From Mycolicibacterium arenosum (GTDB lineage Bacteria; Actinomycetota; Actinomycetes; Mycobacteriales; Mycobacteriaceae), in the NCBI RefSeq assembly GCF_024320865.1, contig NZ_JANDBD010000015.1, positions 106,728 through 170,727 on the forward strand: a stretch of DNA of 64,000 nt. The letters are read 5' to 3'. The first letter of the stretch is position 1. Each line of letters starts with the position of its first letter. The notes beneath the pieces were generated by a model. The model ran no database searches. It was not told the DNA's origin and was given only the letters and a program-made list of their open reading frames with translations. Positions 1 through 8,150 of this stretch are shown piece by piece. The position numbers were made by a program, and so were the translations under genes.

Positions 1-1078
1 TGCCGTGGAAGTCGGCGGGGGTCGCGACCATGGGTATCGTCGAATCCCCTTCCGGCACATAGACGATACCGCCGGCGCTGTGGAACTGCTCGTCGGCGAG
101 CACGTCGTCCATCGTGTTGATGGGCGACCAGAAGAAGTCCGGTTCGGCTGCGAACACCGCCGCCCACTCGTCGAGCGTCCTCGTCGCGAAGACGGCGTCC
201 AACTCGCGGATCAGCTCCTCGGCGTTCACCGCCCTGGCACGCGCCGAGTCGAAGCGCGGATCGGACAGCCAATCCTCGCGATCCACCGCACGACACAGCG
301 GCGGCCAGTGCCGGTCGCCCTGCAATCCGACGATCCAGAACGAGCGGTGGTCGGCTGTCGAGTAGTTGTTCATGCACGGGTTGCCCATGGTCTCGCGTTG
401 ACCGATCGCCACCGAATGTCCGGTCGCCAGAAGGGTGTTGAGGTCGAAGCTCGTCGTGTAGGCGCCCTGCCGGTACAGCGACGTCGTGACCAGCTGGCCC
501 GCACCGCTGGTCGCGCGTGAGACCAGGGCCGCGCAGACCGCGGCCACCAGCGTCATCGCCGCCGAGTGATCGCCCATGCCGCCTCGCTGAAACGGTGGAC
601 TCTGCCCTGGCCGGGTCAAGAGGCTCGCGATGCCCGCGCGCGCCCAGAACGCCGCGACGTCGTAGGCGGGCCGGTCCGCATCGGGCCCCTCCGTGCCGTA
701 GCCCGTGATCAACCCGTAGACCAGCCGCGGGTTGGCAGCCGACACCGTGTCGTAGTCGAGGCCGAGCCTGTGCAGCGCGGCCGGCCGAACGTTGGTGATG
801 AACACGTCCGCGGCCGCGAGCAGCCCCCGTGCGGCGGTCAGTCCGTCGTCGGTGGCGAGATCGAGCACCGCGCTGCGCTTGCCGCGGTTGTCCATGTCGA
901 ACGGCGGGTTCTCCTCGGCGAGGCCGAGCATGCGGCCGAACATGCGCGCCGGGTCACCCGCGGGCGGCTCGATCTTGACGACGTCGGCGCCCCAGTCGGC
1001 GAGGATTCCAGCCGCGGCGGGACCCGCGACCCAGACCCCCAGTTCGACGACCTTGACACCCGCCATCGGTCCGGCCAC
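1..1078 (-). CDS. CaiB/BaiF family CoA-transferase, C-terminus beyond window edge
   Basis: The minus-strand frame reads as the N-terminal part of a family III CoA-transferase. Translation opens with a MAGVKVVELGVWVAGPAAA-type strand, then DWGADVVKIEPPAGDPARMFG, NRGKRSAVLDLAT and LLAAADVFITNVRPAALHRLG, the usual order in this family. These enzymes move CoA between a carboxylic acid and an acyl-CoA in the cytoplasm; the substrate cannot be read from sequence. The reading frame is still open at base 1, so the C-terminus is missing. GTG at 1078 has an AAGG-like Shine-Dalgarno about 8 nt upstream; ATG at 1066 is the alternative. It diverges from a TetR gene, and its promoter spacer carries a palindrome. 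With the aldehyde dehydrogenase nearby this suggests degradation of an organic acid or aldehyde, which is inference. Confidence 0.85.
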   Translation of the reverse strand, partial: MAGPMAGVKVVELGVWVAGPAAAGILADWGADVVKIEPPAGDPARMFGRMLGLAEENPPFDMDNRGKRSAVLDLATDDGLTAARGLLAAADVFITNVRPAALHRLGLDYDTVSAANPRLVYGLITGYGTEGPDADRPAYDVAAFWARAGIASLLTRPGQSPPFQRGGMGDHSAAMTLVAAVCAALVSRATSGAGQLVTTSLYRQGAYTTSFDLNTLLATGHSVAIGQRETMGNPCMNNYSTADHRSFWIVGLQGDRHWPPLCRAVDREDWLSDPRFDSARARAVNAEELIRELDAVFATRTLDEWAAVFAAEPDFFWSPINTMDDVLADEQFHSAGGIVYVPEGDSTIPMVATPADFHG

Positions 1079-1108
1079 GGACACCGCCTTTCGGTTTCAC
1101 CAATCCGC

Positions 1109-1138
1109 ATTACAATCTCAAAGATTTTGTAAAGTCAA
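1109..1138 (-). promoter_or_regulatory. Promoter with embedded palindrome, upstream of CoA-transferase
   Basis: Reading leftward, TTGACT (1138-1133) and TGTAAT (1114-1109) form a sigma-A-like promoter with an 18-bp spacer. The spacer is unusually AT-rich for this genome. It holds an inner inverted repeat, AATCT-N3-AGATT (1114-1126), inside an outer repeat, TTACAA-N11-TTGTAA (1110-1132). A dyad overlapping spacer and -10 element in front of a divergent tetR is the classical arrangement for TetR repression. The assignment to the 1253-1795 regulator is inference. Confidence 0.6.
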
Positions 1139-1240
1139 CGCAGGATCGTCCACGAACGTCAAGCCTAGGAGGCGCGGTGTGACCGTTCGGCTCCCCCACT
1201 CCATTCGGCTCGGCGGGCGGGCGATATGAGCAAGGCGGCT

Positions 1241-1253
1241 TACCATCGTCCTG
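1241..1253 (+). promoter_or_regulatory. Leaderless -10 element for tetR gene
   Basis: TACCAT at 1241-1246 fits the mycobacterial TANNNT -10 pattern and ends 6 nt before GTG 1253. No Shine-Dalgarno sequence sits at a useful distance from that GTG. This supports a leaderless transcript starting at the GTG rather than translation from ATG 1226. Confidence 0.45.
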
Positions 1254-1795
1254 TGAACGAACCGCTTGCTGCCGGTCGGGGCGGTGACGGCGAGGACTCG
1301 TCGACCCGCACCCGCATCCTCGCCGCGACCGCGGAGGTGCTCGGACGCAGCGGACAGACGAAGCTCAGCCTGTCCGAGGTGGCGCTGCAGGCCGGCGTGT
1401 CCAGACCGACTCTCTACCGCTGGTTCTCGTCGAAGCAGGAACTCCTCGACGGGTTCGGCCGCTACGAGCGCGACATGTTCGACAGCGGCATCAGTGCCGC
1501 GACCGCGGGTTTGCGCGGCACCGAGAAGCTCGACGCCGCATTGAGATTCATCGTCGCCTACCAGCAGTCGTACTCGGGGGTGCGGCTCATCGACATCGAG
1601 CCCGAGGTCGTCATCGTCCAGCTCGAGCAGGTGATCCCGCTCATGCGCGCTCGCCTGCTCCGGCTGCTCACCGGCCCCAACGCCGCCGTGAAGGCCGCCA
1701 CCGCGATCCGCGTCGCGGTGTCGCACTACATCGTGCGCAGCGATGACGACGACGACTTCCTCGCCCAGCTGCGCCACGCGGTCGGCATCAAATAG
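1253..1795 (+). CDS. TetR/AcrR family transcriptional regulator
   Basis: This 180-residue protein has the TetR fold: an N-terminal helix RTRILAATAEVLGRSG, then a helix-turn-helix (SLSEVALQAGVSRPTLYRWF) with the family-typical recognition helix and the following SSKQELL. The C-terminal ligand-binding half is helical and not recognisable as to ligand. Start GTG 1253 is chosen because of the TACCAT element just upstream; ATG 1226 in the same frame would add nine residues. It diverges from the CoA-transferase gene, whose promoter contains a dyad, so local repression of that gene and perhaps of the downstream aldehyde dehydrogenase is the natural reading. That role is inferred from position. Confidence 0.85.
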   Translation: MNEPLAAGRGGDGEDSSTRTRILAATAEVLGRSGQTKLSLSEVALQAGVSRPTLYRWFSSKQELLDGFGRYERDMFDSGISAATAGLRGTEKLDAALRFIVAYQQSYSGVRLIDIEPEVVIVQLEQVIPLMRARLLRLLTGPNAAVKAATAIRVAVSHYIVRSDDDDDFLAQLRHAVGIK

Positions 1796-1858
1796 TTAGG
1801 TCGGCTCGAATTCATCCAAGGGGCTGACACTGCCGCCCCGCTTTGTAATGCTGAGCAC

Positions 1859-3343
1859 ATGACTAGCGTGCAGGACGATACGGGCGTGTTGGCCGGCGAC
1901 GAGCGGATGCTCATCGACGGCGAGCTTCAGCACACGGGCAGCGGGGCGTCGTTCGACGTCGTCCACCCGGCCAGCGAACAGATTGTGGGCCAGGCGGTGG
2001 ACGGCACCGTCGACGACATGGCGCGGGCGGTGGGTGCCGCGCGGCGCGCGTTCGACGAGACCGACTGGTCGCGCGACCTCGATTTCCGCTACCACTGCCT
2101 GACGCAGCTGCACGACGCGTTCGAGCGCAATAAGGAGCGGCTGCGCCGGGTGCTCATCACCGAGGTCGGGTGCCCGGTCACCGTGTCGGGCTCCCAGATC
2201 GAGAGCCCCATCGAGGAGGTCAAGCACTGGGCCGACCACGGGAAGCACTTCGAGTACCTCGTCGACAACGGGGTGCACGACACCCCGCTGGGGCCGGCGC
2301 GGCGCAAGATCCACTACGAGGCGGTCGGTGTGGTGGGGGCGATCACGCCGTGGAACGTGCCGTTCTACCTCAACGTGGCCGAAACGGTGCCCGCGCTGAT
2401 GGCGGGAAACACCGTCGTGCTCAAGCCCGCTCAGCTGACCCCGTGGTCGGGCAGCGAGTACGGCCGCATCGTGGCCGAGGAGACCGACATCCCGCCCGGT
2501 GTGTTCAACGTCGTTACCTCGAATGCTAACGAAGTGGGCGCCGCGCTGAGCAGCGATCCTCGAGTGGACATGATCACCTTCACCGGGTCCACCGCGACGG
2601 GCCGGGCGATTCTGGCCGCCGGCGCACCGACGGTCAAGAAGACGCTGCTCGAACTCGGCGGCAAGTCGGCGCACATCGTGCTCGACGACGCCGACTTCAG
2701 CTCGACCTTGCCGTTGGCGGCGATGATGGCGTGTGTGATGTCGGGGCAGTCCTGCATCCTGCCGTCGCGGATCCTGTTGCCGCGCAATCGCTATGACGAG
2801 GGCATCGAGGTTCTGAAGACGATGATGGAGGGCTTTCCCATCGGCGATCCGTGGACGCCCGGCAACATGCAGGGCCCGCAGATCAGCGAGACACAGCGGC
2901 AGAAGGTACTGGGCCTGGTCAACCGCGCCGTCGAGGCGGGCGCTCGACTGGTAACCGGAGGCGGCGTGCCGGAGCACCTTCCCGTCGGCTACTACACCCA
3001 GCCCACCCTGCTCGCGGACGTCGACCCGGACAGCGAGATCGCGCAGGAGGAGGTCTTCGGGCCCGTGCTCGCGGTCATCCCCTACGGCACCGACGACGAG
3101 GCCGTCGCGATCGCGAACAACTCGATCTACGGCCTATCCGGCGAGGTGTCCGGCGGCGATCTCGACCGCGCGTTCGCCGTCGCCACCCGGATGCGCACCG
3201 GCAACGTGACCATCAACGGCAAGAGCCATTTCGGCATCGGCAGCCCGTTCGGCGGCACCAAGCAGAGCGGACTGGGGTACCGCAACGGCGACGAGGGCCA
3301 TAAGGAGTACCTCGCCGCGAAGACCATCGGCATGCCCGAGTGA
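1859..3343 (+). CDS. Aldehyde dehydrogenase family protein
   Basis: The 494-residue length is normal for the NAD(P)-dependent aldehyde dehydrogenase superfamily. Visible landmarks in order are the cofactor-binding ITPWNVPFYLNV and KPAQLTPWSGSE segments, FTGSTATGR, the general-base Glu in LLELGGKSAHIVLDDAD, the nucleophilic Cys in GQSCILPSR, and EEVFGPVLAVIPY. It oxidises an aldehyde to an acid; the substrate is unknown. It lies 63 bp after the TetR gene and overlaps the next gene by 4 nt, so these form an operon. Pairing with a CoA-transferase across the divergent promoter suggests an aldehyde-to-acyl-CoA route, which is inference. Confidence 0.93.
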   Translation: MTSVQDDTGVLAGDERMLIDGELQHTGSGASFDVVHPASEQIVGQAVDGTVDDMARAVGAARRAFDETDWSRDLDFRYHCLTQLHDAFERNKERLRRVLITEVGCPVTVSGSQIESPIEEVKHWADHGKHFEYLVDNGVHDTPLGPARRKIHYEAVGVVGAITPWNVPFYLNVAETVPALMAGNTVVLKPAQLTPWSGSEYGRIVAEETDIPPGVFNVVTSNANEVGAALSSDPRVDMITFTGSTATGRAILAAGAPTVKKTLLELGGKSAHIVLDDADFSSTLPLAAMMACVMSGQSCILPSRILLPRNRYDEGIEVLKTMMEGFPIGDPWTPGNMQGPQISETQRQKVLGLVNRAVEAGARLVTGGGVPEHLPVGYYTQPTLLADVDPDSEIAQEEVFGPVLAVIPYGTDDEAVAIANNSIYGLSGEVSGGDLDRAFAVATRMRTGNVTINGKSHFGIGSPFGGTKQSGLGYRNGDEGHKEYLAAKTIGMPE

Positions 3344-3747
3344 GTGATCCCGAGATCCCCTCGCTGCTGTACCGCTACGCTCGCGCCGTCGACACCAAGG
3401 ACTGGGAGCTCTACCGGTCGGTGTTCACCGATGACGCCCACATCGACTACAGCTCAGCGGGTTTCGCGACGGGTTCGGTTGACGAGGTCGTCGCGCAACT
3501 CAGCGCGGGCTTCGGCACCATCCCGTGGAGCATGCACTACATCACCAACATCGAGGTGCTGGCCGCCACCGAGGACCGGGCCACGGTGCGCGCGATGTTC
3601 TACAACCCGATGCAGCTGCCCGGCATGGCCGAGACGTCCTCCTGCGGGGGCTATTACCACCACGAGCTGATTCACACGCCGGACGGCTGGCGCAGCCGAC
3701 GGCTCGTCGAGGAGAACGTGTGGTTCGTGGGCAAGCCGGGGAGTTAG
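3340..3747 (+). CDS. SnoaL-like / NTF2-fold protein
   Basis: This 135-residue single-domain protein has the pattern of SnoaL-like NTF2 folds: an N-terminal helix LLYRYARAVDTKDWELY, then SVFTDDAHIDYSSAG with the usual D/Y residues in the cavity, and a beta-rich C-terminal half ending in a WRSRRLVEENVWF strand. Related folds include small hydratases, isomerases and non-catalytic ligand binders. The GTG start overlaps the aldehyde dehydrogenase stop (GTGA), indicating translational coupling. Its stop abuts the convergent rlmN stop with no gap. The substrate is not predictable; a role with the dehydrogenase is inferred from coupling. Confidence 0.8.
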   Translation: MSDPEIPSLLYRYARAVDTKDWELYRSVFTDDAHIDYSSAGFATGSVDEVVAQLSAGFGTIPWSMHYITNIEVLAATEDRATVRAMFYNPMQLPGMAETSSCGGYYHHELIHTPDGWRSRRLVEENVWFVGKPGS

Positions 3748-4839
3748 CTAGCCCTCGGCGGCCAATTGGCCACAGGCCGCGGCGATCTCGCGCCCCCTGG
3801 TGTCGCGGACCGTGCAGGACACGCCGTGCGCGCGCACGCGTTTGACGAACTCGCGCTCCACCGGCTTGGGGCTGGCATCCCACTCACTACCCGGTGTCGG
3901 GTTGAGCGGGATCAGGTTCACGTGCACCAGCGGACCCAGCGCGGCGTGCAGCTTCCTGCCGAGCATGTCGGCGCGCCACGGCTGGTCGTTGACGTCGCGG
4001 ATGAGCGCGTACTCGATGGACACCCGACGGCCGGTCTTGTCGGCGTAGTACCGCGCGGCGTCCAGGACTTCGCCGACCCGCCACCGGTTGTTGACCGGCA
4101 CCAGGGTGTCGCGGAGTTCGTCGTCGGGGGTGTGCAGCGACACCGCGAGCGTGACGCCGAGTTCCTCGTCGGCCAGCTTCCGGATGGCCGGCGCCAGTCC
4201 CACGGTCGACACCGTGACCGAGCGCGCCGAGATGCCGAAGCCGTGCGGCGGCGGTGCGGTGATTCTCCGAACGGCGGTCAGCACGCGTTGGTAGTTGGCC
4301 AGCGGTTCGCCCATGCCCATGAAGACGATGTTGGAGAGGCGGCCGTCATGTGCGTCGCGCATCGTCGCCGACGCGGCTCGCACCTGCTCGAGGATCTCGG
4401 CCGTCGACAGATTCCGCTTCAGCCCGCCCTGACCGGTGGCGCAGAAGGGGCAGGCCATTCCGCACCCGGCCTGGGACGAGATGCACACTGTGTTGCGCTG
4501 CGGGTAGCGCATGAGCACCGACTCGAACGTCGTGCCGTCGCCCGCGCGCCACAGCGTCTTTCGGGTTTCGCCGGCGTCGCACGCGATCGAACGGACCACC
4601 GATAGCAGGGTGGGGAACAGCGCCTCGGCGACCTGACCGCGCACGCCTGCGGGCAGATCGGTCATCTGCTGAGGATCGGCGATCAGCCTGCCGAAGTACT
4701 GGTTGGCCAACTGCTTGGCGCGAAACGCCGGCAGTCCCAGTTCCGTAACCGCCGCCGTCTGGGCGTCGTCGTCGAGGTCGGCGAAGTGCCGCGGCGGCAT
4801 ACCCCGGCGCGGCGCTTCGAAGACCAATGGCAGATTCAC
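3748..4839 (-). CDS. rlmN: 23S rRNA (adenine(2503)-C(2))-methyltransferase RlmN
   Basis: This radical SAM enzyme methylates C2 of A2503 in 23S rRNA (and A37 of some tRNAs). The protein is 363 residues, close to the Rv2880c orthologue. It shows the CGMACPFC cluster-binding CxxxCxxC motif, the preceding SSQAGCG, the GMGEPLANY motif, and a C-terminal SCTVRDTRGREIAAACGQL segment with the Cys residues used in the methyl-transfer mechanism. The start is GTG 4839. It begins 13 nt after the LysR gene ends on the same strand, so the two may be co-transcribed. Confidence 0.97.
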   Translation of the reverse strand: MNLPLVFEAPRRGMPPRHFADLDDDAQTAAVTELGLPAFRAKQLANQYFGRLIADPQQMTDLPAGVRGQVAEALFPTLLSVVRSIACDAGETRKTLWRAGDGTTFESVLMRYPQRNTVCISSQAGCGMACPFCATGQGGLKRNLSTAEILEQVRAASATMRDAHDGRLSNIVFMGMGEPLANYQRVLTAVRRITAPPPHGFGISARSVTVSTVGLAPAIRKLADEELGVTLAVSLHTPDDELRDTLVPVNNRWRVGEVLDAARYYADKTGRRVSIEYALIRDVNDQPWRADMLGRKLHAALGPLVHVNLIPLNPTPGSEWDASPKPVEREFVKRVRAHGVSCTVRDTRGREIAAACGQLAAEG

Positions 4840-4852
4840 GATTGCTCCAGTA

Positions 4853-5704
4853 TCAGGCTTGTTCGCTCAACACGTCGCGGACGGCGCAGTCCACGGCGGC
4901 CAGCACGTCGGCGTCGGCGCCCGCCCTGCCACGGACGAAGACCGACGCGCGACTGGCGGGAGGCAGCCCCTCGGCGAGACACAGCCCGTCGGGAAGGCGG
5001 CCGATCATCGGCAGCAGCGCCACACCCAGACCCGAGCGCACCGCGGCGAACAACCCGGACAGATCCGAGCTGTCGGCGACGATGCGGTAGGGCACGCCGA
5101 TGCGGTCGAGCGCCGAGAAGGTCGGCTCGCGCAACGTGCACGGCTCCGAGAACATCACGACGGGGAGCGGCTCGTTGGCGGGGACGGAGAAGCTGCGTCC
5201 CGAAATCCATTTCAGCGCAACCATTCCCGATGCATTGGCAGGATCGAGCCCCGAGCCGTCCAGCATGACCGCCAAATCGACGACGCCGTGTTCGATGGCG
5301 TCGGCGAGCATCACGTTGCGGTCCAATCGGAAGCGCAGCCGCCAGTCGGGCAGCCGCTCCCCCAGCGCGCTGGTCAGCCCCGGCAGCATGACGTCGGCGC
5401 CGTGCTCGGTCGCGCCGATCAGCAGCACCCGCTCCTCGGCCGCTCCGAGGTCGGCGAGGGCGGTGTCGTGGGCGGCCAGGATGGTGCGCGCGTGCGCCAG
5501 CACGCGGTGTCCGAGTTCGGTGAAGGCGACTCCGCGTCCGGATCGTTCGACGACGGGCCCGCCGACGACGGCCTCGACCCGGCGGACGTGCTGGCTGACG
5601 GCGGACTGGGTCAGGTGCAGAACGCTGGCGGCTCGGTGAAATCCACCACAGTCGGCCACCGCCACGACGCTGCGCAGCGGCGCGATGTCGAGCGCCTGAG
5701 CCAT
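4853..5704 (-). CDS. LysR family transcriptional regulator
   Basis: This 283-residue protein has a typical LysR N-terminal winged helix (LRSVVAVADCGGFHRAASVLHLTQSAVSQHVRRVE) followed by a two-lobed effector domain. The effector region includes ADAIEHGVVDLAVML and RSGLGVALLPMIGRLP, standard elements of the type-2 periplasmic-binding fold. It diverges from an EamA-family exporter, so control of that exporter is likely; LysR regulators with adjacent exporters often respond to the exported amino acid. The intergenic region has inverted repeats that could be the binding site. The effector cannot be deduced. Confidence 0.9.
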   Translation of the reverse strand: MAQALDIAPLRSVVAVADCGGFHRAASVLHLTQSAVSQHVRRVEAVVGGPVVERSGRGVAFTELGHRVLAHARTILAAHDTALADLGAAEERVLLIGATEHGADVMLPGLTSALGERLPDWRLRFRLDRNVMLADAIEHGVVDLAVMLDGSGLDPANASGMVALKWISGRSFSVPANEPLPVVMFSEPCTLREPTFSALDRIGVPYRIVADSSDLSGLFAAVRSGLGVALLPMIGRLPDGLCLAEGLPPASRASVFVRGRAGADADVLAAVDCAVRDVLSEQA

Positions 5705-5719
5705 GGCGCCAAGATACTC

Positions 5720-5813
5720 TGATCAGTACAGACGATCAAAATCCGCGCTCATCGGCTGTGACCCTCAGGGCGCCCGCGGTATTCGATAAGCAGGTGCGAT
5801 CGTTTGCGATCGC
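5720..5813. promoter_or_regulatory. Candidate LysR binding region between lysR and eamA
   Basis: The divergent interval holds TGATC-N9-GATCA (5720-5738), which fits the T-N11-A rule for LysR sites and lies just upstream of the regulator's own start. Two copies of GCGATCG start exactly 10 bp apart at 5796 and 5806, nearer the exporter gene. Spacing by one helical turn would place both on one DNA face. This is pattern-based only. Confidence 0.35.
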
Positions 5814-5859
5814 CGAAATTCGTTGGACCGGCACGCGGGCCCGCCGACAGCATGGTCGG

Positions 5860-6819
5860 GTGACCCCCATTCGCATGCCGCTGAGGACCGCGTCCACCGT
5901 GACGTTCTTCTACGCACTCGGCTACCCGATCGGCAACATGGCCGTGCACGCGATGTCGCCCATGGCGGTGCTGGCGTTCCGGTTCGGTCTCGCCGGGGCG
6001 ATCCTCGGGGTGTGGGCGCTTGTGTCGAAAGCGGGCTGGCCGACCGGTCGCAAGCTCGCGCACGTCGCGGTCGCCGGTCTGCTCATGCAGGCGGTGCAGT
6101 TCTGCGCCCTGTACTACGCGATCCAGCACGGCGCCCCCGCGGTGCTGTGCGCGGTGGTCATCGCGATGAACCCCGTCGCGACCGGCGTGCTCGCCGCGGC
6201 GTTCCTGCGCGATCGCCTCACGCCGGGCCGCGTCGTCGCACTGGTGCTGGGGGTGGCCGCCGTACTCGCGGCGTGCGCAAGCCGATTGGTCGCCGAGGGC
6301 GGGGTCGATGCCGCCGTGCTCCTGCTGCTGATCGCCCTGGTCGGCATCGCGGCTGGCGGCGTCTATCAACAGCGCTTCTGCGCCGACGTCGACTTCCGCG
6401 CATCGACGGCCGTGCAGAACGCCGTGGCGTTCGTGCCCGCACTGGTGCTCGCGCTGACGACGCCGTTCGTCGTCCACGACGCCACGAAGGCGGTGTTCGC
6501 CGTGGCCGGTGTGGTGCTGCTGAACGCGACGCTGGGCGTCTCGCTCTACGTCCGCGCGATCAACCTGCACGGCGCATCGGCCGTCGCGATGCTGTTCTGC
6601 CTGATCCCCGCTGTCGCGGGCGTGCTCTCCTGGCTGATGCTCGGCGAGCACGTCGACATCGGCGTGGCCGCCGGACTGGTGCTGGGTGCACTGGCCTGCT
6701 GGCTGAATGCGCGGTCGGGCCGCAAGCGCTCAGGCGAGAATGGTCAGGACGATCCAGCCCGCCACCGCGGACGGCAGCATCGCGTCGATGCGGTCCATGA
6801 TGCCGCCGTGGCCCGGTAG
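5860..6819 (+). CDS. EamA/DMT family transporter
   Basis: About 319 residues with roughly ten predicted membrane segments in two EamA repeats, for example VLAFRFGLAGAILGVWAL and the C-terminal MLFCLIPAVAGVLSWLMLGE followed by AAGLVLGALACWL. Members are drug/metabolite exporters of the inner membrane. GTG 5860 is preferred because the 34 residues before it in the open frame are basic and not membrane-like. The tail after the last membrane helix runs about 90 nt into the end of the convergent cdsA. Divergent pairing with a LysR gene suggests effector-induced export. Confidence 0.87.
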   Translation: MTPIRMPLRTASTVTFFYALGYPIGNMAVHAMSPMAVLAFRFGLAGAILGVWALVSKAGWPTGRKLAHVAVAGLLMQAVQFCALYYAIQHGAPAVLCAVVIAMNPVATGVLAAAFLRDRLTPGRVVALVLGVAAVLAACASRLVAEGGVDAAVLLLLIALVGIAAGGVYQQRFCADVDFRASTAVQNAVAFVPALVLALTTPFVVHDATKAVFAVAGVVLLNATLGVSLYVRAINLHGASAVAMLFCLIPAVAGVLSWLMLGEHVDIGVAAGLVLGALACWLNARSGRKRSGENGQDDPARHRGRQHRVDAVHDAAVAR

Positions 6820-7572
6820 CAGCGTCCCCATGTCCTTGATGCCCAGATCGCGTTTGACCTGGGACTCGACGAGGTCGCCGAGCACCCCGGTGATCACCAG
6901 CATCAACCCCAGCGGCACGCCCACCCACCAGGGTTTCTCCAGCAGCAAGGTGACGCTCAGCACCGCCGCCCCTATGCCGAACAGCAGCGAACCGCCCAGC
7001 CCCTCCCACGACTTCTTGGGGCTGATCGCGGGCGCCATCAGGTGCTTCCCGAACAGCACGCCCGCCACGTAGCCGCCGATATCGGCGAACACGACCGTGA
7101 CGATGATCGTGAACACGCGCACGCCACCGTGGTCGGCGAAGATCAGTAGCGCGGTGAAGGCGGCGAAGAACGGCACCCAGGTGGCGAGCAGGACCGTCGC
7201 CGAGATGTCGCGCAGATAGTTGACCGGCTGTTCGCGCAGCCCGTGTCCGACCAGCCGCCACACCATGCAGACGACGACGGTGCCACCGTACGCGCCGAGC
7301 ATCCCGTTGGCGCCGAACGGCCACGTGAGCCAGATCATCGCCTGGCCGCCCAGCAGCAACGGAATGGTCGGCAGCGCGTAGCCGTGCTCGGAGAGCCGGC
7401 GGATGACCTCGTGCGTGGCGATCGCCATGGCCACGGCCAGCAGCGGCAGCCACAGAATCGGCTTGAACAGCAGGGTGCCGATCGCCATGGCGCCGAGCAG
7501 AACGCCCACCCCTATCGCGGCAGGCAGATCCCGGCCCGCGCGGGATTTCTTTTTAGCAGGTTCCGTGGTCAC
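6730..7572 (-). CDS. cdsA: Phosphatidate cytidylyltransferase
   Basis: CdsA makes CDP-diacylglycerol from phosphatidic acid and CTP at the membrane, feeding phosphatidylinositol, PIM and cardiolipin synthesis. The 280-residue protein has a basic cytosolic N-terminus (AKKKSRAGR), about eight membrane spans, and the CDS signature near the C-terminus (RDLGIKDMGTLLPGHGG followed by IMDRIDAM). It follows frr with a short gap in the pyrH-frr-cdsA order typical of actinobacteria and corresponds to Rv2881c. Its 3' end overlaps the convergent eamA gene by 90 nt. Confidence 0.96.
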   Translation of the reverse strand: MTTEPAKKKSRAGRDLPAAIGVGVLLGAMAIGTLLFKPILWLPLLAVAMAIATHEVIRRLSEHGYALPTIPLLLGGQAMIWLTWPFGANGMLGAYGGTVVVCMVWRLVGHGLREQPVNYLRDISATVLLATWVPFFAAFTALLIFADHGGVRVFTIIVTVVFADIGGYVAGVLFGKHLMAPAISPKKSWEGLGGSLLFGIGAAVLSVTLLLEKPWWVGVPLGLMLVITGVLGDLVESQVKRDLGIKDMGTLLPGHGGIMDRIDAMLPSAVAGWIVLTILA

Positions 7573-7592
7573 GGGTGTCGATGCCGGGGTCG

Positions 7593-8150
7593 CTAGACCT
7601 CGAGCAGCTCGCCTTCTTTGTTCTTGACGAGCTCGTCGATCTGCGTCGTGTACGTCGAGGTGTACTTGTCGAGCTCCTTCTCGGCCCGGCCGACCTCGTC
7701 CTCGCCGGCCTCACCGTCCTTCTTGATGCGGGCCAACTCCTCCATCGCCTTGCGACGGATGTTGCGCACCGACACCTTCGCGTCCTCGCCCTTGCCCTTG
7801 GCCTGCTTGACGAGGTCGCGGCGGCGCTCCTCGGTGAGCTGCGGGATGTTGATCCGGATGACGGTGCCGTCGTTGGACGGGTTCACCCCGAGATCGGAGT
7901 TGCGGATCGAATCCTCAATGCTCTTGAGCTGATTCGCCTCGTAGGGCTTGATCACCACCATCCTGGCCTCCGGCACGTTGATGCTCGAGAGCTGGGTGAT
8001 GGGCGTCATCGCACCGTAGTACTCGATGTTGATCCGCGAGAACATGCCGGGGTTGGCCCGCCCGGTGCGGATCGAGGCCAGATCGTCGCGGGCCACCGAG
8101 ACGGCCTTCTCCATCTTCTCCTCGGCGTCGAAGAGGGTTTCGTCGATCAC
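7593..8150 (-). CDS. frr: Ribosome recycling factor
   Basis: The 185-residue protein has the canonical family length. It contains the signature regions ASIRTGRANPGMF and YYGAMTPITQLSSINVPEAR, VNPSNDGTVIRINIPQLTEERR and a C-terminal long helix. With EF-G it splits post-termination ribosomes. Its start overlaps the pyrH stop by 4 nt, so the genes are translationally coupled. It matches Rv2882c in position and size. Confidence 0.98.
   Translation of the reverse strand: MIDETLFDAEEKMEKAVSVARDDLASIRTGRANPGMFSRINIEYYGAMTPITQLSSINVPEARMVVIKPYEANQLKSIEDSIRNSDLGVNPSNDGTVIRINIPQLTEERRRDLVKQAKGKGEDAKVSVRNIRRKAMEELARIKKDGEAGEDEVGRAEKELDKYTSTYTTQIDELVKNKEGELLEV

Noticed and set aside
566..1132. Plus-strand open frames opposite the CoA-transferase.
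   Set aside because: The minus-strand frame has clear CaiB family motifs; the plus-strand frames have none.
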